Positions 18,277 to 26,344 of a DNA stretch of 40,650 nucleotides are shown here, one piece after another. Made by a program: the position numbers and the translations under genes. A model generated the notes under the pieces. The model was not told where the DNA came from. It saw only the letters and a program-made list of their open reading frames with translations, and searched no databases. The stretch covers positions 1 through 40,650 of the forward strand of contig JAOPZF010000110.1 in the NCBI GenBank assembly GCA_025964255.1, given 5' to 3'. Source of the stretch: Solirubrobacterales bacterium. GTDB taxonomy: Bacteria > Actinomycetota > Thermoleophilia > Solirubrobacterales > 70-9. Each line of letters begins with the position of its first letter. Positions within the stretch are counted from its first letter, which is position 1.

Positions 18277-18873
18277 CTAGTCGTGCATCCCGAAGCCTTC
18301 CAAGATCCGCGGGGTGGCGCGCTCGATGCGGGCGACGCGGGTCTTGGACTGCTTGGCGCCGTTGAAGTGCAGAAGCCAGCCGCGCCGGCGGCCGGGGGTG
18401 AGGCGCTCCCAGGCGTCGCGTAGGGCGGGGTCGGCGTCGAGCTGGTCGTAGAGCTCATCGGGGTAGGGGCCGTCGTCGTCGGGGGCGCGCTTGGGGACCG
18501 AGAGGCCGGCCTGCTCGACGCGGATCGCGTCCTCGGCGAGCGCGGCGATGGTGCCCTTCGCGGCGGTGACGTCGGCGACGGAGCGGAACTCGAGGCGCAG
18601 CGCGGAGCGGGTGTTCTCACCTTGCTCCCTGAGCGCGCCGTCGGGGTCCTCGAGCAGCGCGCCCTTGAAGAACAGCAGCGCGCACAGGTCCTTGAACGGC
18701 TGGAAGATGACGACGTTCGATCCGCCGTGCGTGTAGCAGGGCTTGCGCCACTTGAAGTCCTCTTCCAGCCCGGCTCCAAGCAGCACCGGCCGCAGGGCCT
18801 CGAACTCGGGCCTCCACGCGCGCATCCCCTCGACGTACTCGGCGACCCGGGGATCCTTCGGCGCCTCGGTCAT
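18277..18873 (-). CDS. YdeI/OmpD-associated family protein
   Basis: A 198-residue protein combining a DUF1801-like N-terminal part (FKWRKPCYTHGGSNVVIFQPFKDLCALLFFKGALL) with the C-terminal YdeI/OmdA region (PDELYDQLDADPALRDAWERLTPGRRRGWLLHF in pieces, then TRVARIERATPRILEG). The family is widespread; in some bacteria it is linked to bacteriocin or cationic-peptide tolerance, but its biochemical role is not settled. GGAGGG lies 6 bases before the ATG. The STAS gene lies only 20 bases upstream on the same strand, so they may share a message. Confidence 0.85.
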   Translation of the reverse strand: MTEAPKDPRVAEYVEGMRAWRPEFEALRPVLLGAGLEEDFKWRKPCYTHGGSNVVIFQPFKDLCALLFFKGALLEDPDGALREQGENTRSALRLEFRSVADVTAAKGTIAALAEDAIRVEQAGLSVPKRAPDDDGPYPDELYDQLDADPALRDAWERLTPGRRRGWLLHFNGAKQSKTRVARIERATPRILEGFGMHD

Positions 18874-18893
18874 GCGTGACCCTCCATCAACAG

Positions 18894-19235
18894 CTATAGG
18901 TCGTACAGGGCGCGCTCGACGCTCTCGTAGACGACGCCGTCCATATCCAGGCCGCTGATCTGGAGGATGCGACGGACGTGCTCGTTCGGGCCGCCGATCA
19001 CCAGACGGCGATCGTTCCGGGCGAAGTCGTCACGCGCGCGGAAGAGGGCGGCCAAGGCGATGGAATCGATCAGCTCGCAGCCTTCCAGCCCGATGACGAC
19101 ACCTTCATCCGCGTCGGTCTCGGCGAGCATCTTCTGGAGGCGGTCGACGTCAGGGAGGCCGAGCTCACCGCTGACTCCGACGACGAGATACCGCCAGGTT
19201 CCAACGTCGCGCCGAGTAGTTTCGAAATCGGTCAA
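18894..19235 (-). CDS. STAS domain protein (anti-sigma factor antagonist-like)
   Basis: A 113-residue single STAS domain. It has the expected order: beta strand YLVVGVSGELGLPDVDRLQ, then VVIGLEGCELIDSIALAALFRARDDF, where the Ser of IDS matches the phosphorylated Ser of SpoIIAA-type antagonists, then RLVIGGPNEHVRRILQISGLD. The start appears to be TTG 19235, with no good Shine-Dalgarno, so the exact N-terminus is uncertain. Such proteins release a sigma factor by binding its anti-sigma kinase. No kinase or sigma gene is adjacent in the window, so its partner is elsewhere. Confidence 0.85.
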   Translation of the reverse strand: MTDFETTRRDVGTWRYLVVGVSGELGLPDVDRLQKMLAETDADEGVVIGLEGCELIDSIALAALFRARDDFARNDRRLVIGGPNEHVRRILQISGLDMDGVVYESVERALYDL

Positions 19236-19329
19236 TGGTCAGGCCGCCCGCCGAGACGGTACCGACGCGGACGGCGGCTCCGCGAAGCTCGGCGGCAGCC
19301 ACCAAGTGAGTTAGGTCGGGAAGGCGCTT

Positions 19330-19836
19330 CTAGCGTCGGCGGACCGTCGCGCCGCCGACGCCTTGGAGCCTTTTGGCGCCGAGGAGGAAGCCCTTGCCGG
19401 ACGCGGTGACGATGCAGCGAACCCCGGCGCCGCGGACGGTGCAGGCGAAGGGGCCGATCGTCACGGTCTTGCCGACCTTGTAGGTGGGGGAGTTCTCTCC
19501 GGCGTTGCCGAGGCCGCAGCGGTTGGAGGTGATCGAGTGGGTGCGGCAGAGGACGACTGCGCCAGAGGCCGTGAGCGTGGCTTTCGCCTGGGTGCGATTG
19601 GAGACGTACTCGCAGAAGGCCGCGGTCGAGCCGGCGTAGCCGTCGTAGATCGCGCAGGAGACGGAGTTGCCGGCGCCGGTGCGGCCGTAGAATTCGGCCT
19701 CGTTCGCGGCCGCCCCCGCGCTCGCCGCGGCGAGGCAGGAGAAGAGGACGGCGGCGATCAGGGCGCCGGCGAAGGTGGCCCGACCGAACTTACGGCGGCC
19801 CTTTGCGGCGAGTCGGGTCCTAGCTGGTCCTGGCAC
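19330..19836 (-). CDS. Small exported cysteine-containing protein (DUF6636-like)
   Basis: A 168-residue secreted protein. A basic n-region is followed by a hydrophobic helix (AGALIAAVLFSCLAAASAGA) and cleavage near AAANEAEF. The mature part has Cys residues in VSCAIYDG, AFCEYV, VLCRTH, NRCGLG, FACTVRG and VRCIVTASGKGFLLG, and the order 'xxC...YKVGKTVTIGPFxC...GVRCxxxxGKGFLLG' resembles the DUF6636 family of exported actinobacterial proteins. The GTG start has AGGAGG 10 bases upstream. Function unknown. Confidence 0.7.
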   Translation of the reverse strand: MPGPARTRLAAKGRRKFGRATFAGALIAAVLFSCLAAASAGAAANEAEFYGRTGAGNSVSCAIYDGYAGSTAAFCEYVSNRTQAKATLTASGAVVLCRTHSITSNRCGLGNAGENSPTYKVGKTVTIGPFACTVRGAGVRCIVTASGKGFLLGAKRLQGVGGATVRRR

Positions 19837-19963
19837 CGGTCACTCCTCCTTGTGCGCTCTGCGGAAGCGTCGATCTTCGCACGGTCGACTTTGGCCGGCG
19901 CGCTCGAGGGGTCTGTGAGAGCGTGATCTGCAAGGTGGTTTATTCGGAAATAAGGAGGATGTG

Positions 19964-20245
19964 ATGGCACTGGCAAGAGTTGTGTCCTTCGACGGGGTGA
20001 GCGCGTCCCGGGTCGAGGAGATGAAGCAGCAGATCGGCGAGGGGCCCCCGGACGACATCCCGGCGAAGGAGATCGTGATGCTCCACGACGCCGAGGCGGA
20101 GAAGTCGGTTGTGATCGTCTTCTTCGACAACGAGGACGACTACGCGCGAGGGGACGCGACGTTGAGCGCGATGCCCGCCGACGAGACTCCCGGGACGCGC
20201 ACGGCGGTCGGCAAGTACGAGGTCGCGGTGCGCCTAACCGTCTGA
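19964..20245 (+). CDS. Small dimeric alpha-beta barrel-like protein
   Basis: A 93-residue protein: MALARVVSFDGVSASRVEEMKQQIG, then MLHDAEAEKSVVIVFFDNEDDYARGDATL and KYEVAVRLTV. The strand-helix-strand layout and length resemble the antibiotic-biosynthesis monooxygenase/dimeric alpha-beta barrel fold, but catalytic residues cannot be assigned. ATG 19964 is chosen over the adjacent GTG 19961 because AGGAGG (19953-19958) is then 5 bases away. It is divergent from the small exported protein. Confidence 0.7.
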   Translation: MALARVVSFDGVSASRVEEMKQQIGEGPPDDIPAKEIVMLHDAEAEKSVVIVFFDNEDDYARGDATLSAMPADETPGTRTAVGKYEVAVRLTV

Positions 20246-20307
20246 CCGCCAACTCTCCAAGGCGCATGCCTGGGCCGATCGGGGCGGCGACCGCTGCACC
20301 CCTGACC

Positions 20308-20470
20308 TCAACCCGCCCGCAGCTTCTTGATCTGTTGCTGGAGGTACAGCTGCTGCTGGGTGCTGGTGGCGAGGTCGGCCCCGGTTTCGTAGGCGTTGAG
20401 GGCCGCAGTGCGGTCGCCAGAGTGCTCGAGGAGGTGGGCGCGGACGGCGTGGAAGCGGCGGCTGCGAGTG
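20308..20470 (-). pseudogene. C-terminal remnant of an ECF sigma factor (ECF42-like)
   Basis: The minus frame reads RFHAVRAHLLEHSGDRTAALN, then AYETGADLATSTQQQLYLQQQIKKLRAG and stop. This matches the C-terminal tetratricopeptide-like extension of ECF42-type sigma factors (consensus RAdLLrrlGR..eA..AY..Al.La.n..Er.fL..Rl.eL). The sigma domains are absent; upstream, the frame runs straight into the TGAGTTCGCA hairpin repeat. The gene was therefore truncated, and the repeat sits at the break. Confidence 0.6.
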
Positions 20471-20507
20471 CGGGGAAGGGCCGGCGGCACCGGCGGGCCT
20501 ACCGCAG

Positions 20508-20552
20508 TGAGTTCGCACTTTCCCGCGCATACCGCGGGTTTCTGCGAACTCA
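20508..20552. repeat. Interspersed 45-base palindromic repeat, copy 1
   Basis: TGAGTTCGCA at the left and its exact complement TGCGAACTCA at the right enclose an inner stem CCCGCG/CGCGGG closed by a CATAC loop. A second copy of identical length and outer arms lies at 35133-35177 with a different but still paired inner stem. Confidence 0.8.
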
Positions 20553-20578
20553 CCGGCGAGGACCTCAAGAAGGCGCGG

Positions 20579-20741
20579 GGTCCGTGACGAAGACCTACGG
20601 AACGTCACACGTTGTCCCGGCTTCTTCACGCGTGGCGATCTGCTGTTCGTCGCTTGTAGCCGTATTGGGGTACAAGCGACGAACGGCACCCGTCGACCCT
20701 CCGCGAAGAGTGCCGGAACGCATGAGAACCGGTGACGTTCC
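20579..20741. repeat. Composite hairpin repeat, copy 1 (one hairpin)
   Basis: The element consists of a left block (20579-20627, beginning GGTCCGTGACGAAGA), 17 bases, one hairpin (20645-20684: GTTCGTCGCTTGTA paired with its perfect complement around a 12-base GC-ended loop), 34 bases, and a right block (20719-20741, beginning CGCATGAGAACC). The left block matches that of copy 2 at 35 of 49 positions without gaps and the right block at 20 of 23. It ends about 70 bases before the LacI stop codon on the opposite strand. It contains no gene. Confidence 0.7.
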
Positions 20742-20808
20742 TCGCGGAACGGTGACGGGAGCGTGGAGTTCCTCACGTCCCTGTGCCGGCCCCTGAACCT
20801 CCAATCAC

Positions 20809-21828
20809 CTACAGGCCCGGATCCGAGCCGAGGGTCGACTCGCGTTCGATCAGCTTGGTCGGGACGATCCGGTGGCGGGGGGAGACCGGGGTGTCCTCGA
20901 TCAGGTCGATCAGCATGCCGACCGCCTCGCGGCCGATCTTCTCCGGGTTCAGGCCGAGCGTGGTGAGGGGGGGCCTGGCCGTCTGGGCGGCGACCGAGTC
21001 GGTGCAGGCGGCGACGCGAAGGTCGTCGGGGACGTGGGCGCCCTTCGCGGTCGCCGCGAGGAGGACGCCGATCGCGAGGCGGTCGAGGGCGGCGTAGATG
21101 GCGTCGGGAGGATCCGGCCGCTCGAGCAGCGCCGAGGCGGCTTCGAAGCCGCCCGTCTCGGTCACGTCGGGGGCGGTGCCGACGATCTCCTCGCAGCCGT
21201 GCTCGGCGCACCACTCGGCGTATCCCGCCCGGACGTCGACGATGTAGGAGGCGAAGGAGCGGGGCGCGACCAGGGCGATCCGGCGGGCGCCGACGCGGCG
21301 GAGGTGGTCGAGGACGCTGCGCACGCCGGCGCGGTGGTCGTTGTCCACCCAGTAGCCGTCCTCGCCGCCGTCGAGCAGGCGCCCGGTGGTGACGATCGGG
21401 ACCCCGCGGGTGCGGAGGAAGGCGACCGAGGCGTCATCGGGGACCGGGTCGACGACGACCGCCCCGTCGGCGGGCATTTTGTGCAGCGCGCCCTCGGCGT
21501 CGGCGGCGGGGGCGATCGCCAGGGCGTAGCCGCGGTCGAGGGCCGCCGTCGTCGCGTAGCGGATCAGGCTGGCGAAGTAGTCGAAGTCACCGAGCTGGAA
21601 GGCCAGGTCCTCGACCTGGGAGACAGCGAGGGCGAGCAGGCCGCTGGAGCCGCCGCCGAGCTTGCGGGCGCTGACGTTGGGGCGGTAGCCGAGCTGCTCG
21701 GCGACTTCGCGGACCCGCTCCCGGGTCGCCTCGGGCAGCCGGCCCTTGCCGCTGAGCGCGTGGGAGACGGTCGTGATCGACACGCCGGCCGCGGCGGCGA
21801 CCTCCTTGATACCGATCGGCTCCTCCAC
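20809..21828 (-). CDS. LacI family transcriptional regulator
   Basis: A repressor of 339 residues. The helix-turn-helix is at residues about 6-27 (GIKEVAAAAGVSITTVSHAL) with the hinge helix GYRPNVSARKLGGG following, then the periplasmic-binding-protein-like ligand domain to the end (VPTKLIERESTLG is the typical LacI C-terminus). The frame also has TTG 21837, but GTG 21828 is preferred: TAGATT (21836-21841) lies 7 bases before it, as in other leaderless genes here. It is divergent from the ureohydrolase operon, and operator-like sites lie in the 140-base gap, one of them over its own -35 (TTTGCA at 21859-21864). It probably represses both itself and the operon until the substrate or a product binds. 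Confidence 0.9.
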   Translation of the reverse strand: MEEPIGIKEVAAAAGVSITTVSHALSGKGRLPEATRERVREVAEQLGYRPNVSARKLGGGSSGLLALAVSQVEDLAFQLGDFDYFASLIRYATTAALDRGYALAIAPAADAEGALHKMPADGAVVVDPVPDDASVAFLRTRGVPIVTTGRLLDGGEDGYWVDNDHRAGVRSVLDHLRRVGARRIALVAPRSFASYIVDVRAGYAEWCAEHGCEEIVGTAPDVTETGGFEAASALLERPDPPDAIYAALDRLAIGVLLAATAKGAHVPDDLRVAACTDSVAAQTARPPLTTLGLNPEKIGREAVGMLIDLIEDTPVSPRHRIVPTKLIERESTLGSDPGL

Positions 21829-21835
21829 AAGGCGC

Positions 21836-21841
21836 AATCTA
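21836..21841 (-). promoter_or_regulatory. -10 box (TAGATT) of the LacI-type gene
   Basis: TAGATT on the minus strand, 7 bases before GTG 21828; TTTGCA 17 bases further upstream is a fair -35. It decides the start of the regulator. Confidence 0.5.
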
Positions 21842-21852
21842 ACGAAAACGCC

Positions 21853-21880
21853 TTGACTTGCAAAAGCGTTTCTGCATAAG
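21853..21880 (+). promoter_or_regulatory. Promoter of the ureohydrolase operon
   Basis: TTGACT (21853-21858) and CATAAG (21875-21880) are 16 bases apart. Operator A fills the spacer, and operator B lies just after the expected start of transcription. Confidence 0.5.
21860..21875. promoter_or_regulatory. LacI-type operator A
   Basis: GCAAAAGCGTTTCTGC is an imperfect palindrome centred on CG, as for LacI-family sites. It lies between the -35 and -10 of the operon promoter and over the -35 of the repressor gene. Confidence 0.6.
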
Positions 21881-21895
21881 CTGGGGCCGGGAATT

Positions 21896-21911
21896 GCAAA
21901 AACGCTTTGGC
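21896..21911. promoter_or_regulatory. LacI-type operator B
   Basis: GCAAAAACGCTTTGGC shares the GCAAAA-CG-TT-GC pattern of operator A, 36 bases centre to centre, which is enough for a repressor on each site. Confidence 0.6.
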
Positions 21912-21968
21912 ATCCTCGGGGGAAAGGGAAAGCGAGGGTGTCGGGGCGAGAGCGAAGGGATCTATGGC

Positions 21969-22937
21969 GTGAACTCGCAACCAGCCGATCGGACGATGTG
22001 GAACAGCCTGTTGCACTCGGGTCTCGCCGGGTCGTTCATGTCCTTCCCCCACGTGCCGGCGAAGGCCGACGCGCTGCGTGAGGCGGGCGCCCGGGCGGCG
22101 ATCTACGGCATCCCGTTCGACTCCACCTCGATCAGCCGCACCGGCGCCAACTACGGGCCGCGCGGCATGCGCGAGGTCTCCTGCCAGTTCCTCACCTACA
22201 ACGCGACCCTCGACTTCGACCTCGCCGACACCCTCGCCCCGGTCGACTGCGGCGACTGCGACCTCGCCCTCGCCAACCCGCAGGTCACCTTCGACCGGGC
22301 GAAGGCCGACCTGCTCGAGATCCTCCGCGCCGGAGCGCTGCCGGTCACTCTCGGCGGCGACCACTCGGTCACGATCCCGGCCGCCTGGGCGGTCACCGAG
22401 CACGTCGAGGATCCGGCGCTGATCCTGATCGACACCCACCTCGACACCGCCCCCGACGTCGGCGGTGAGAAGCTGAACCACTGCTGCCCGATCACCCGCG
22501 CGGTCGAGGCCGGCTTCGACCCCTCCCGCGTCGTGCTGATCGGGATGTCGGGCTGGATGAACCCGCGGACCGAGCTCGCCTACTGCCGCGAACAGGGCAT
22601 CAAGGTGATCTGGCTGGAGGAAATCTGGGAGAAGGGGACCGCCTGGGCGGTCGACCAGGCCCGCGAGATCACCCGCGCCGCGGCCGGCGGCGTCTACCTC
22701 AGCTTCGACGTCGACTCGCTCGACGCCGCCCACGGCGCCGCCACCTGTTGCCCGACGCCGGGTGGGCTGACCAGCCGCGAGGCGATCGAGCTGGTCCGCG
22801 GCGTGTCGGCCGGCGGCCTCGTCGGCGTCGACGTGGTCGAGGTCGCGCCGAGTCTCGAGGCGACGCCCGCGACCAGCTTGATGGGGGTCCGGGTCGCGGT
22901 CGAGGCGATGGCCTTCCACGGCGGGGCGACCCTCTAG
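21969..22937 (+). CDS. Ureohydrolase (agmatinase/guanidinobutyrase-like)
   Basis: A 322-residue enzyme of the arginase/agmatinase family, which hydrolyses a guanidino group to urea and an amine using two manganese (or nickel) ions. Metal-binding motifs are GGDHS (129-133), DTHLD (155-159) and FDVD (246-249); PTPGGLTSRE and EVAPSLE also match. Two positions differ from the usual family text: DAHxD is DTHLD and the SFDxDxxDP block ends DAA. GTG 21969 is chosen because GAAGGGA lies 8 bases before it; the longer frame would read through operator B. It leads the operon, and the next enzyme and transporter suggest catabolism of an imported guanidino compound. Agmatine, guanidinobutyrate or guanidine itself are possible substrates. 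Confidence 0.82.
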   Translation: MNSQPADRTMWNSLLHSGLAGSFMSFPHVPAKADALREAGARAAIYGIPFDSTSISRTGANYGPRGMREVSCQFLTYNATLDFDLADTLAPVDCGDCDLALANPQVTFDRAKADLLEILRAGALPVTLGGDHSVTIPAAWAVTEHVEDPALILIDTHLDTAPDVGGEKLNHCCPITRAVEAGFDPSRVVLIGMSGWMNPRTELAYCREQGIKVIWLEEIWEKGTAWAVDQAREITRAAAGGVYLSFDVDSLDAAHGAATCCPTPGGLTSREAIELVRGVSAGGLVGVDVVEVAPSLEATPATSLMGVRVAVEAMAFHGGATL

Positions 22938-22939
22938 GG

Positions 22940-23737
22940 ATGTTGGCGCTGCTCGTCCAGCCGGAGCCCGGGACGGGCTCGGCCGGCGCCGACGCGCGCC
23001 GCGCCGCGGAGGAGATCCGGGCACGGCCCGATGCGGAGATCGCCGTCTTCCCGGAGCTCTTCCTCGGCGGCTACCGCCTCGAAGAGCCGGAGGCCCTCGC
23101 CTGCGATCCCGCCGGCGAGGAGATCGGGGCGATCGCGGCCGCCTGCCGCGAGGCCCACACCGCGGCCCTGGTCGGCTTCATCGAGCGCGGGCCGCTCGCC
23201 CTCTACGACTCGGTCGCCTGCATCGACGAGGACGGCGAGCTGGTCGTCGTCTATCGCAAGGCGCAGCTGTTCGGCGCCGAGGCGGACGTCTTCCGCGCGG
23301 GGTCCTGGCTCGAGGTGGTCGAGCTCGCCGGCCGTCGGGTCGCGCCGCTGATCTGCTTCGACGTCGAGTTCCCCGAGCTCGCCCGCGCCGCGGCGATGGC
23401 CGGGGCCGACCTGCTGGTGACCTGCGCGGCGAACATGGAGCCGTTCGGGCGCGAACACCGTCTCCACGTCCAGGCGCGGGCGCTGGAGAACCGCGTCCCG
23501 CACCTCTACGTCAACCGCAGCGGCGCCGAATCGGGGTTCCGGTTCGTCGGCGAGAGCTGCGCGGTCGACGCCGACGGCTCCGTCGTCGCCGCGGCGGCCG
23601 ATGGCGAGCAGACCCTGCTGGTCGAGGTCGGCACGGCGGGGGCCGCCGACGCGCGGGTCGATTACCTGAGCTTCGAGCCGACCCGGATGCCGGTCGAAGT
23701 GCGGTCCAAGAGCCACTCCAAAGGAGGAAGCAGATGA
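22940..23737 (+). CDS. Carbon-nitrogen hydrolase (nitrilase superfamily)
   Basis: A 265-residue amidase-like enzyme. The catalytic triad is visible: Glu39 in VFPELFLGGY, Lys107 in YRKAQLF and Cys139 in ICFDVEFPE. The start ATG 22940 comes 2 bases after the ureohydrolase stop, so translation is coupled; the frame is open further upstream but only as a shadow. Known relatives hydrolyse N-carbamoylputrescine, 4-guanidinobutyramide or omega-amides. Beside a ureohydrolase, an amidase for guanidinobutyramide (arginine oxidase pathway) or N-carbamoylputrescine is attractive, but the substrate is inferred from context only. Confidence 0.85.
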   Translation: MLALLVQPEPGTGSAGADARRAAEEIRARPDAEIAVFPELFLGGYRLEEPEALACDPAGEEIGAIAAACREAHTAALVGFIERGPLALYDSVACIDEDGELVVVYRKAQLFGAEADVFRAGSWLEVVELAGRRVAPLICFDVEFPELARAAAMAGADLLVTCAANMEPFGREHRLHVQARALENRVPHLYVNRSGAESGFRFVGESCAVDADGSVVAAAADGEQTLLVEVGTAGAADARVDYLSFEPTRMPVEVRSKSHSKGGSR

Positions 23738-25362
23738 GTGCGGTCGACAGCGGTAAGGCCCCTGCCCCGCCGCAGCTGTTCACCCGGAAAGCGACCGGCC
23801 TGGTGCGCGAGGGGCGCACCGTCGACGCGCTGTTCTACAACGTGATGTGGTCGAGCGTCGCGCTGACGTTCGGCTTCTTCTGGCTCCTCTACTCCTTCTA
23901 CTACAACGGCTCGAACGCGATCCTCGCCTTCCTGATCGCCGCCGCCCTTGGCCTGCCGGGAGCCTTCCTCTACGCGATGCTGGCGCAGATCATGCCGCGG
24001 ACCGGCGGCGACTACGTCTTCAACAGCCGCGCCCTGCACCCGGCGATCGGGTTTGCCGCCAACGCCAGCTATTGCTTCTGGCTGGCCGTCGTCTACGGCG
24101 TCTACACCACCTACTTCGCCAGCTACGGGATCGGCGCCTTCGCCCACATGATGGCCGGCTACACCGGCTCCAGCGGCTGGCTCTCCTTCGGCGAATGGTT
24201 CTCCACCGACGCGGGGCTCTTCATCACCGGCACCGTCGCCGTGCTGGCCTCGGCGGCGATCTTCGTCGTCGGTGGCGTGCGCCTCTTCTTCAAGCTGCAG
24301 GTCGGCGCCTTCGTCCTCTACATGGTCGGCGCCTTCCTCTTACCGGCCCTGGTCGGGCTGTTCGGCTCGGAAGGCGGCTTCATCTCCAACTTCAACGAAT
24401 ACGGCGCGAACCTCGGCGTCCCGCACGCCTTCCAGGCGATGCAGCACTCGGCAGGCGAAGCCGGTTACGCGCAGTCGGGCTTCAACTTCACCGCGACCCT
24501 GAAATCGGTCTCCGCCTTCTGGTTCATCTTCGGCTTCATCTACTCGAGCAACTACTTCGCCGGCGAGATCAGGCTGAAGAAACGCACGCACATGCTCTCG
24601 ATCCCGGGCGCGGTGGCGGTCGCCGTGGTGGTGCTGCTGATCCTCACCCCGCTCTACACGCACGTGGTCGGCTACGGGACCAACGGGGCCCTCGGCTTCG
24701 CCGAACCGAGCGCCTACGGCTTCAGCGAAGCGCCCGCCTATCCGGAGCTGATGGCGATCGCCTCGGGCAGCCCGGTGTGGGGGACGATCATCCTGCTCGG
24801 GTTCAGCGTCGGACTGCTGATCTGGCTGCCGCAGACGATGATCCTGGTCAGCCGCAGCATGTTCTCCTGGTCCTTCGACCGGATCATGCCTCAGAAACTT
24901 TCCTACGTCGAGCCGCGTTCGCACTCGCCGGTCGTGGCGATCGCGATCGTCAGCCTCCTGGCGATCGCCAGCACCGCGATCTACGCGTTCACCGAATGGT
25001 TCACCACGCTTTCGGTGCTGCTCGGCCTCTCGACCACGCTGCTCTTCACCGCGCTGTCGGGCGTAGTCCTGCCGTTCACCCAGAAGGCGATGGTGGAGAG
25101 CTCGCCCTACAACCGGCGCGTCCTCGGCATCCCGCTGATCTCGTTGGTCGGTGGCCTCGCCTTCCTCGGCTTCTCCGGGGCGATCGCGATCCTCCTCTGG
25201 GATCCGGGGTCGGGCGCCAGCCTCGCCGACAACCCGGGCAAGCTGGAGATGGCGGTCGCCGTCTACATCGTCGGCCTCGCGGTGTATTTCATCTCCCGCG
25301 CGATCCGGCGCTCGCAGGGCATCGACATCGAGCTCGCCCACGCCGAACTGCCGCCGGAGTGA
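23734..25362 (+). CDS. APC superfamily amino acid/polyamine transporter
   Basis: A 542-residue permease with about 12 hydrophobic segments. The first segments have the APC signature region (VALTFGFFWLL, then LGLPGAFLYAMLAQIMPRTGGDYVFNSR). A large loop precedes FGFIYSSNYFAGEIR. It starts at an ATGA overlap with the hydrolase stop and has a strong AAAGGAGG about 8 bases upstream. It is the only transporter of the operon and so probably imports the substrate of the two hydrolases. It is longer than a typical 450-residue APC protein because of extended loops and tail. Confidence 0.88.
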   Translation: MSAVDSGKAPAPPQLFTRKATGLVREGRTVDALFYNVMWSSVALTFGFFWLLYSFYYNGSNAILAFLIAAALGLPGAFLYAMLAQIMPRTGGDYVFNSRALHPAIGFAANASYCFWLAVVYGVYTTYFASYGIGAFAHMMAGYTGSSGWLSFGEWFSTDAGLFITGTVAVLASAAIFVVGGVRLFFKLQVGAFVLYMVGAFLLPALVGLFGSEGGFISNFNEYGANLGVPHAFQAMQHSAGEAGYAQSGFNFTATLKSVSAFWFIFGFIYSSNYFAGEIRLKKRTHMLSIPGAVAVAVVVLLILTPLYTHVVGYGTNGALGFAEPSAYGFSEAPAYPELMAIASGSPVWGTIILLGFSVGLLIWLPQTMILVSRSMFSWSFDRIMPQKLSYVEPRSHSPVVAIAIVSLLAIASTAIYAFTEWFTTLSVLLGLSTTLLFTALSGVVLPFTQKAMVESSPYNRRVLGIPLISLVGGLAFLGFSGAIAILLWDPGSGASLADNPGKLEMAVAVYIVGLAVYFISRAIRRSQGIDIELAHAELPPE

Positions 25363-25364
25363 GG

Positions 25365-26342
25365 ATGGGGCTCTTCGGCAAGAAGAACGGTGGTGAGCGG
25401 CTGCGTCTCTATTACGCCTCCGACATCCACGGCACCGAGGTGCTCTGGCGCAAGTTTCTGCGTGCGCCGGAGGTCTATAAGGCCAAGGTGCTGGTGATGG
25501 GCGGCGACCTGACCGGCAAGGCCGTGATCCCGATAGTCGAGGACGGTGGGAAGGCGTACTCCGCGACCATGTTCGGCCAACGGGTGGAGGTCCACGGTGA
25601 GGAAGAGATCGCGAAACTCGAAGAACAGGTGCGAGCGAATGGGATGTACCCGCACCTGATGACCCGCGAGGAGATCGACCGGGTCGCCGCCCTGACCGAG
25701 GAGGAACGCGAGGTCTGGTTCGAGGAGGTGATGCTGAAGACGTTCGGCGAATGGCTGGCGCTGGCGCGGGAGCGGCTCGGCGACTCCGAGGTGCGCTGCT
25801 TCGTGATGCCCGGCAACGACGACCCACAAGGGGTCGACGGCGCGATCGAGGCGGCGACGCGGATCGAGGGGTGCGACGACCGCGTGGTCGATTTCGAGGG
25901 CTACACGATGCTCTCGCTCGGCTACTCCAACCCGACCCCGTTCGCCTCGCCGCGGGAGCTGCCGGAGGACGAGCTGACGCGGCGGATCGACGCGATGGCG
26001 GCGCAGGTGGACGACATGGCCCGTTGTGTGTTCAACCTCCACGTGCCGCCGTACGACTCGGGCCTGGACACGGCGCCGGAACTCGACGACGATCTCACCG
26101 TGGTCACCGTTGCCGGCCAGCCGAGCATGGCACCGTGCGGATCGCGCGCCGTGCGCGAGGCGATCGAGCGCCACCAGCCGCTCCTGTCGCTGCACGGCCA
26201 CGTCCACGAGTCGCGCGGGGCGACCCACATCGGCCGCACCCTCTGCATCAACCCGGGCAGCGATTACCACACGGGTCGTATCTCCGGATGCCTGGTCCAC
26301 CTACAGGGCGAGGCAGCGAACTACCAGTTCGTGGTGGGCTGA
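25365..26342 (+). CDS. Metallophosphoesterase (calcineurin-like)
   Basis: A 325-residue enzyme with all five metal motifs: SDIHG (DxH), GGDL, GNDD, FNLHVPP and LHGHVHES (GHxH). There is an insert of about 60 charged residues between the second and third motifs (GEEEIAKLEEQVRANG...), possibly a helical lid. It begins 2 bases after the transporter stop with GGAGTGAGG just before the ATG, so it is in the same operon. A phosphoesterase has no obvious step in guanidine or polyamine breakdown; it could act on a cyclic nucleotide or a phosphorylated intermediate. Confidence 0.85.
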   Translation: MGLFGKKNGGERLRLYYASDIHGTEVLWRKFLRAPEVYKAKVLVMGGDLTGKAVIPIVEDGGKAYSATMFGQRVEVHGEEEIAKLEEQVRANGMYPHLMTREEIDRVAALTEEEREVWFEEVMLKTFGEWLALARERLGDSEVRCFVMPGNDDPQGVDGAIEAATRIEGCDDRVVDFEGYTMLSLGYSNPTPFASPRELPEDELTRRIDAMAAQVDDMARCVFNLHVPPYDSGLDTAPELDDDLTVVTVAGQPSMAPCGSRAVREAIERHQPLLSLHGHVHESRGATHIGRTLCINPGSDYHTGRISGCLVHLQGEAANYQFVVG

Positions 26343-26344
26343 GC

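Noticed and set aside
21564-23024. 486-codon minus-strand frame across the lacI-ureohydrolase region
   Set aside because: Low-complexity Arg/Asp/Ala text covering known genes and the operators on the other strand.
23847-25364. Long plus-strand open frame running through the transporter into the phosphoesterase (831 codons)
   Set aside because: Only the part from ATG 25365 has a real protein family and codon bias; the rest is a GC-rich Arg/Leu-rich shadow of the transporter.
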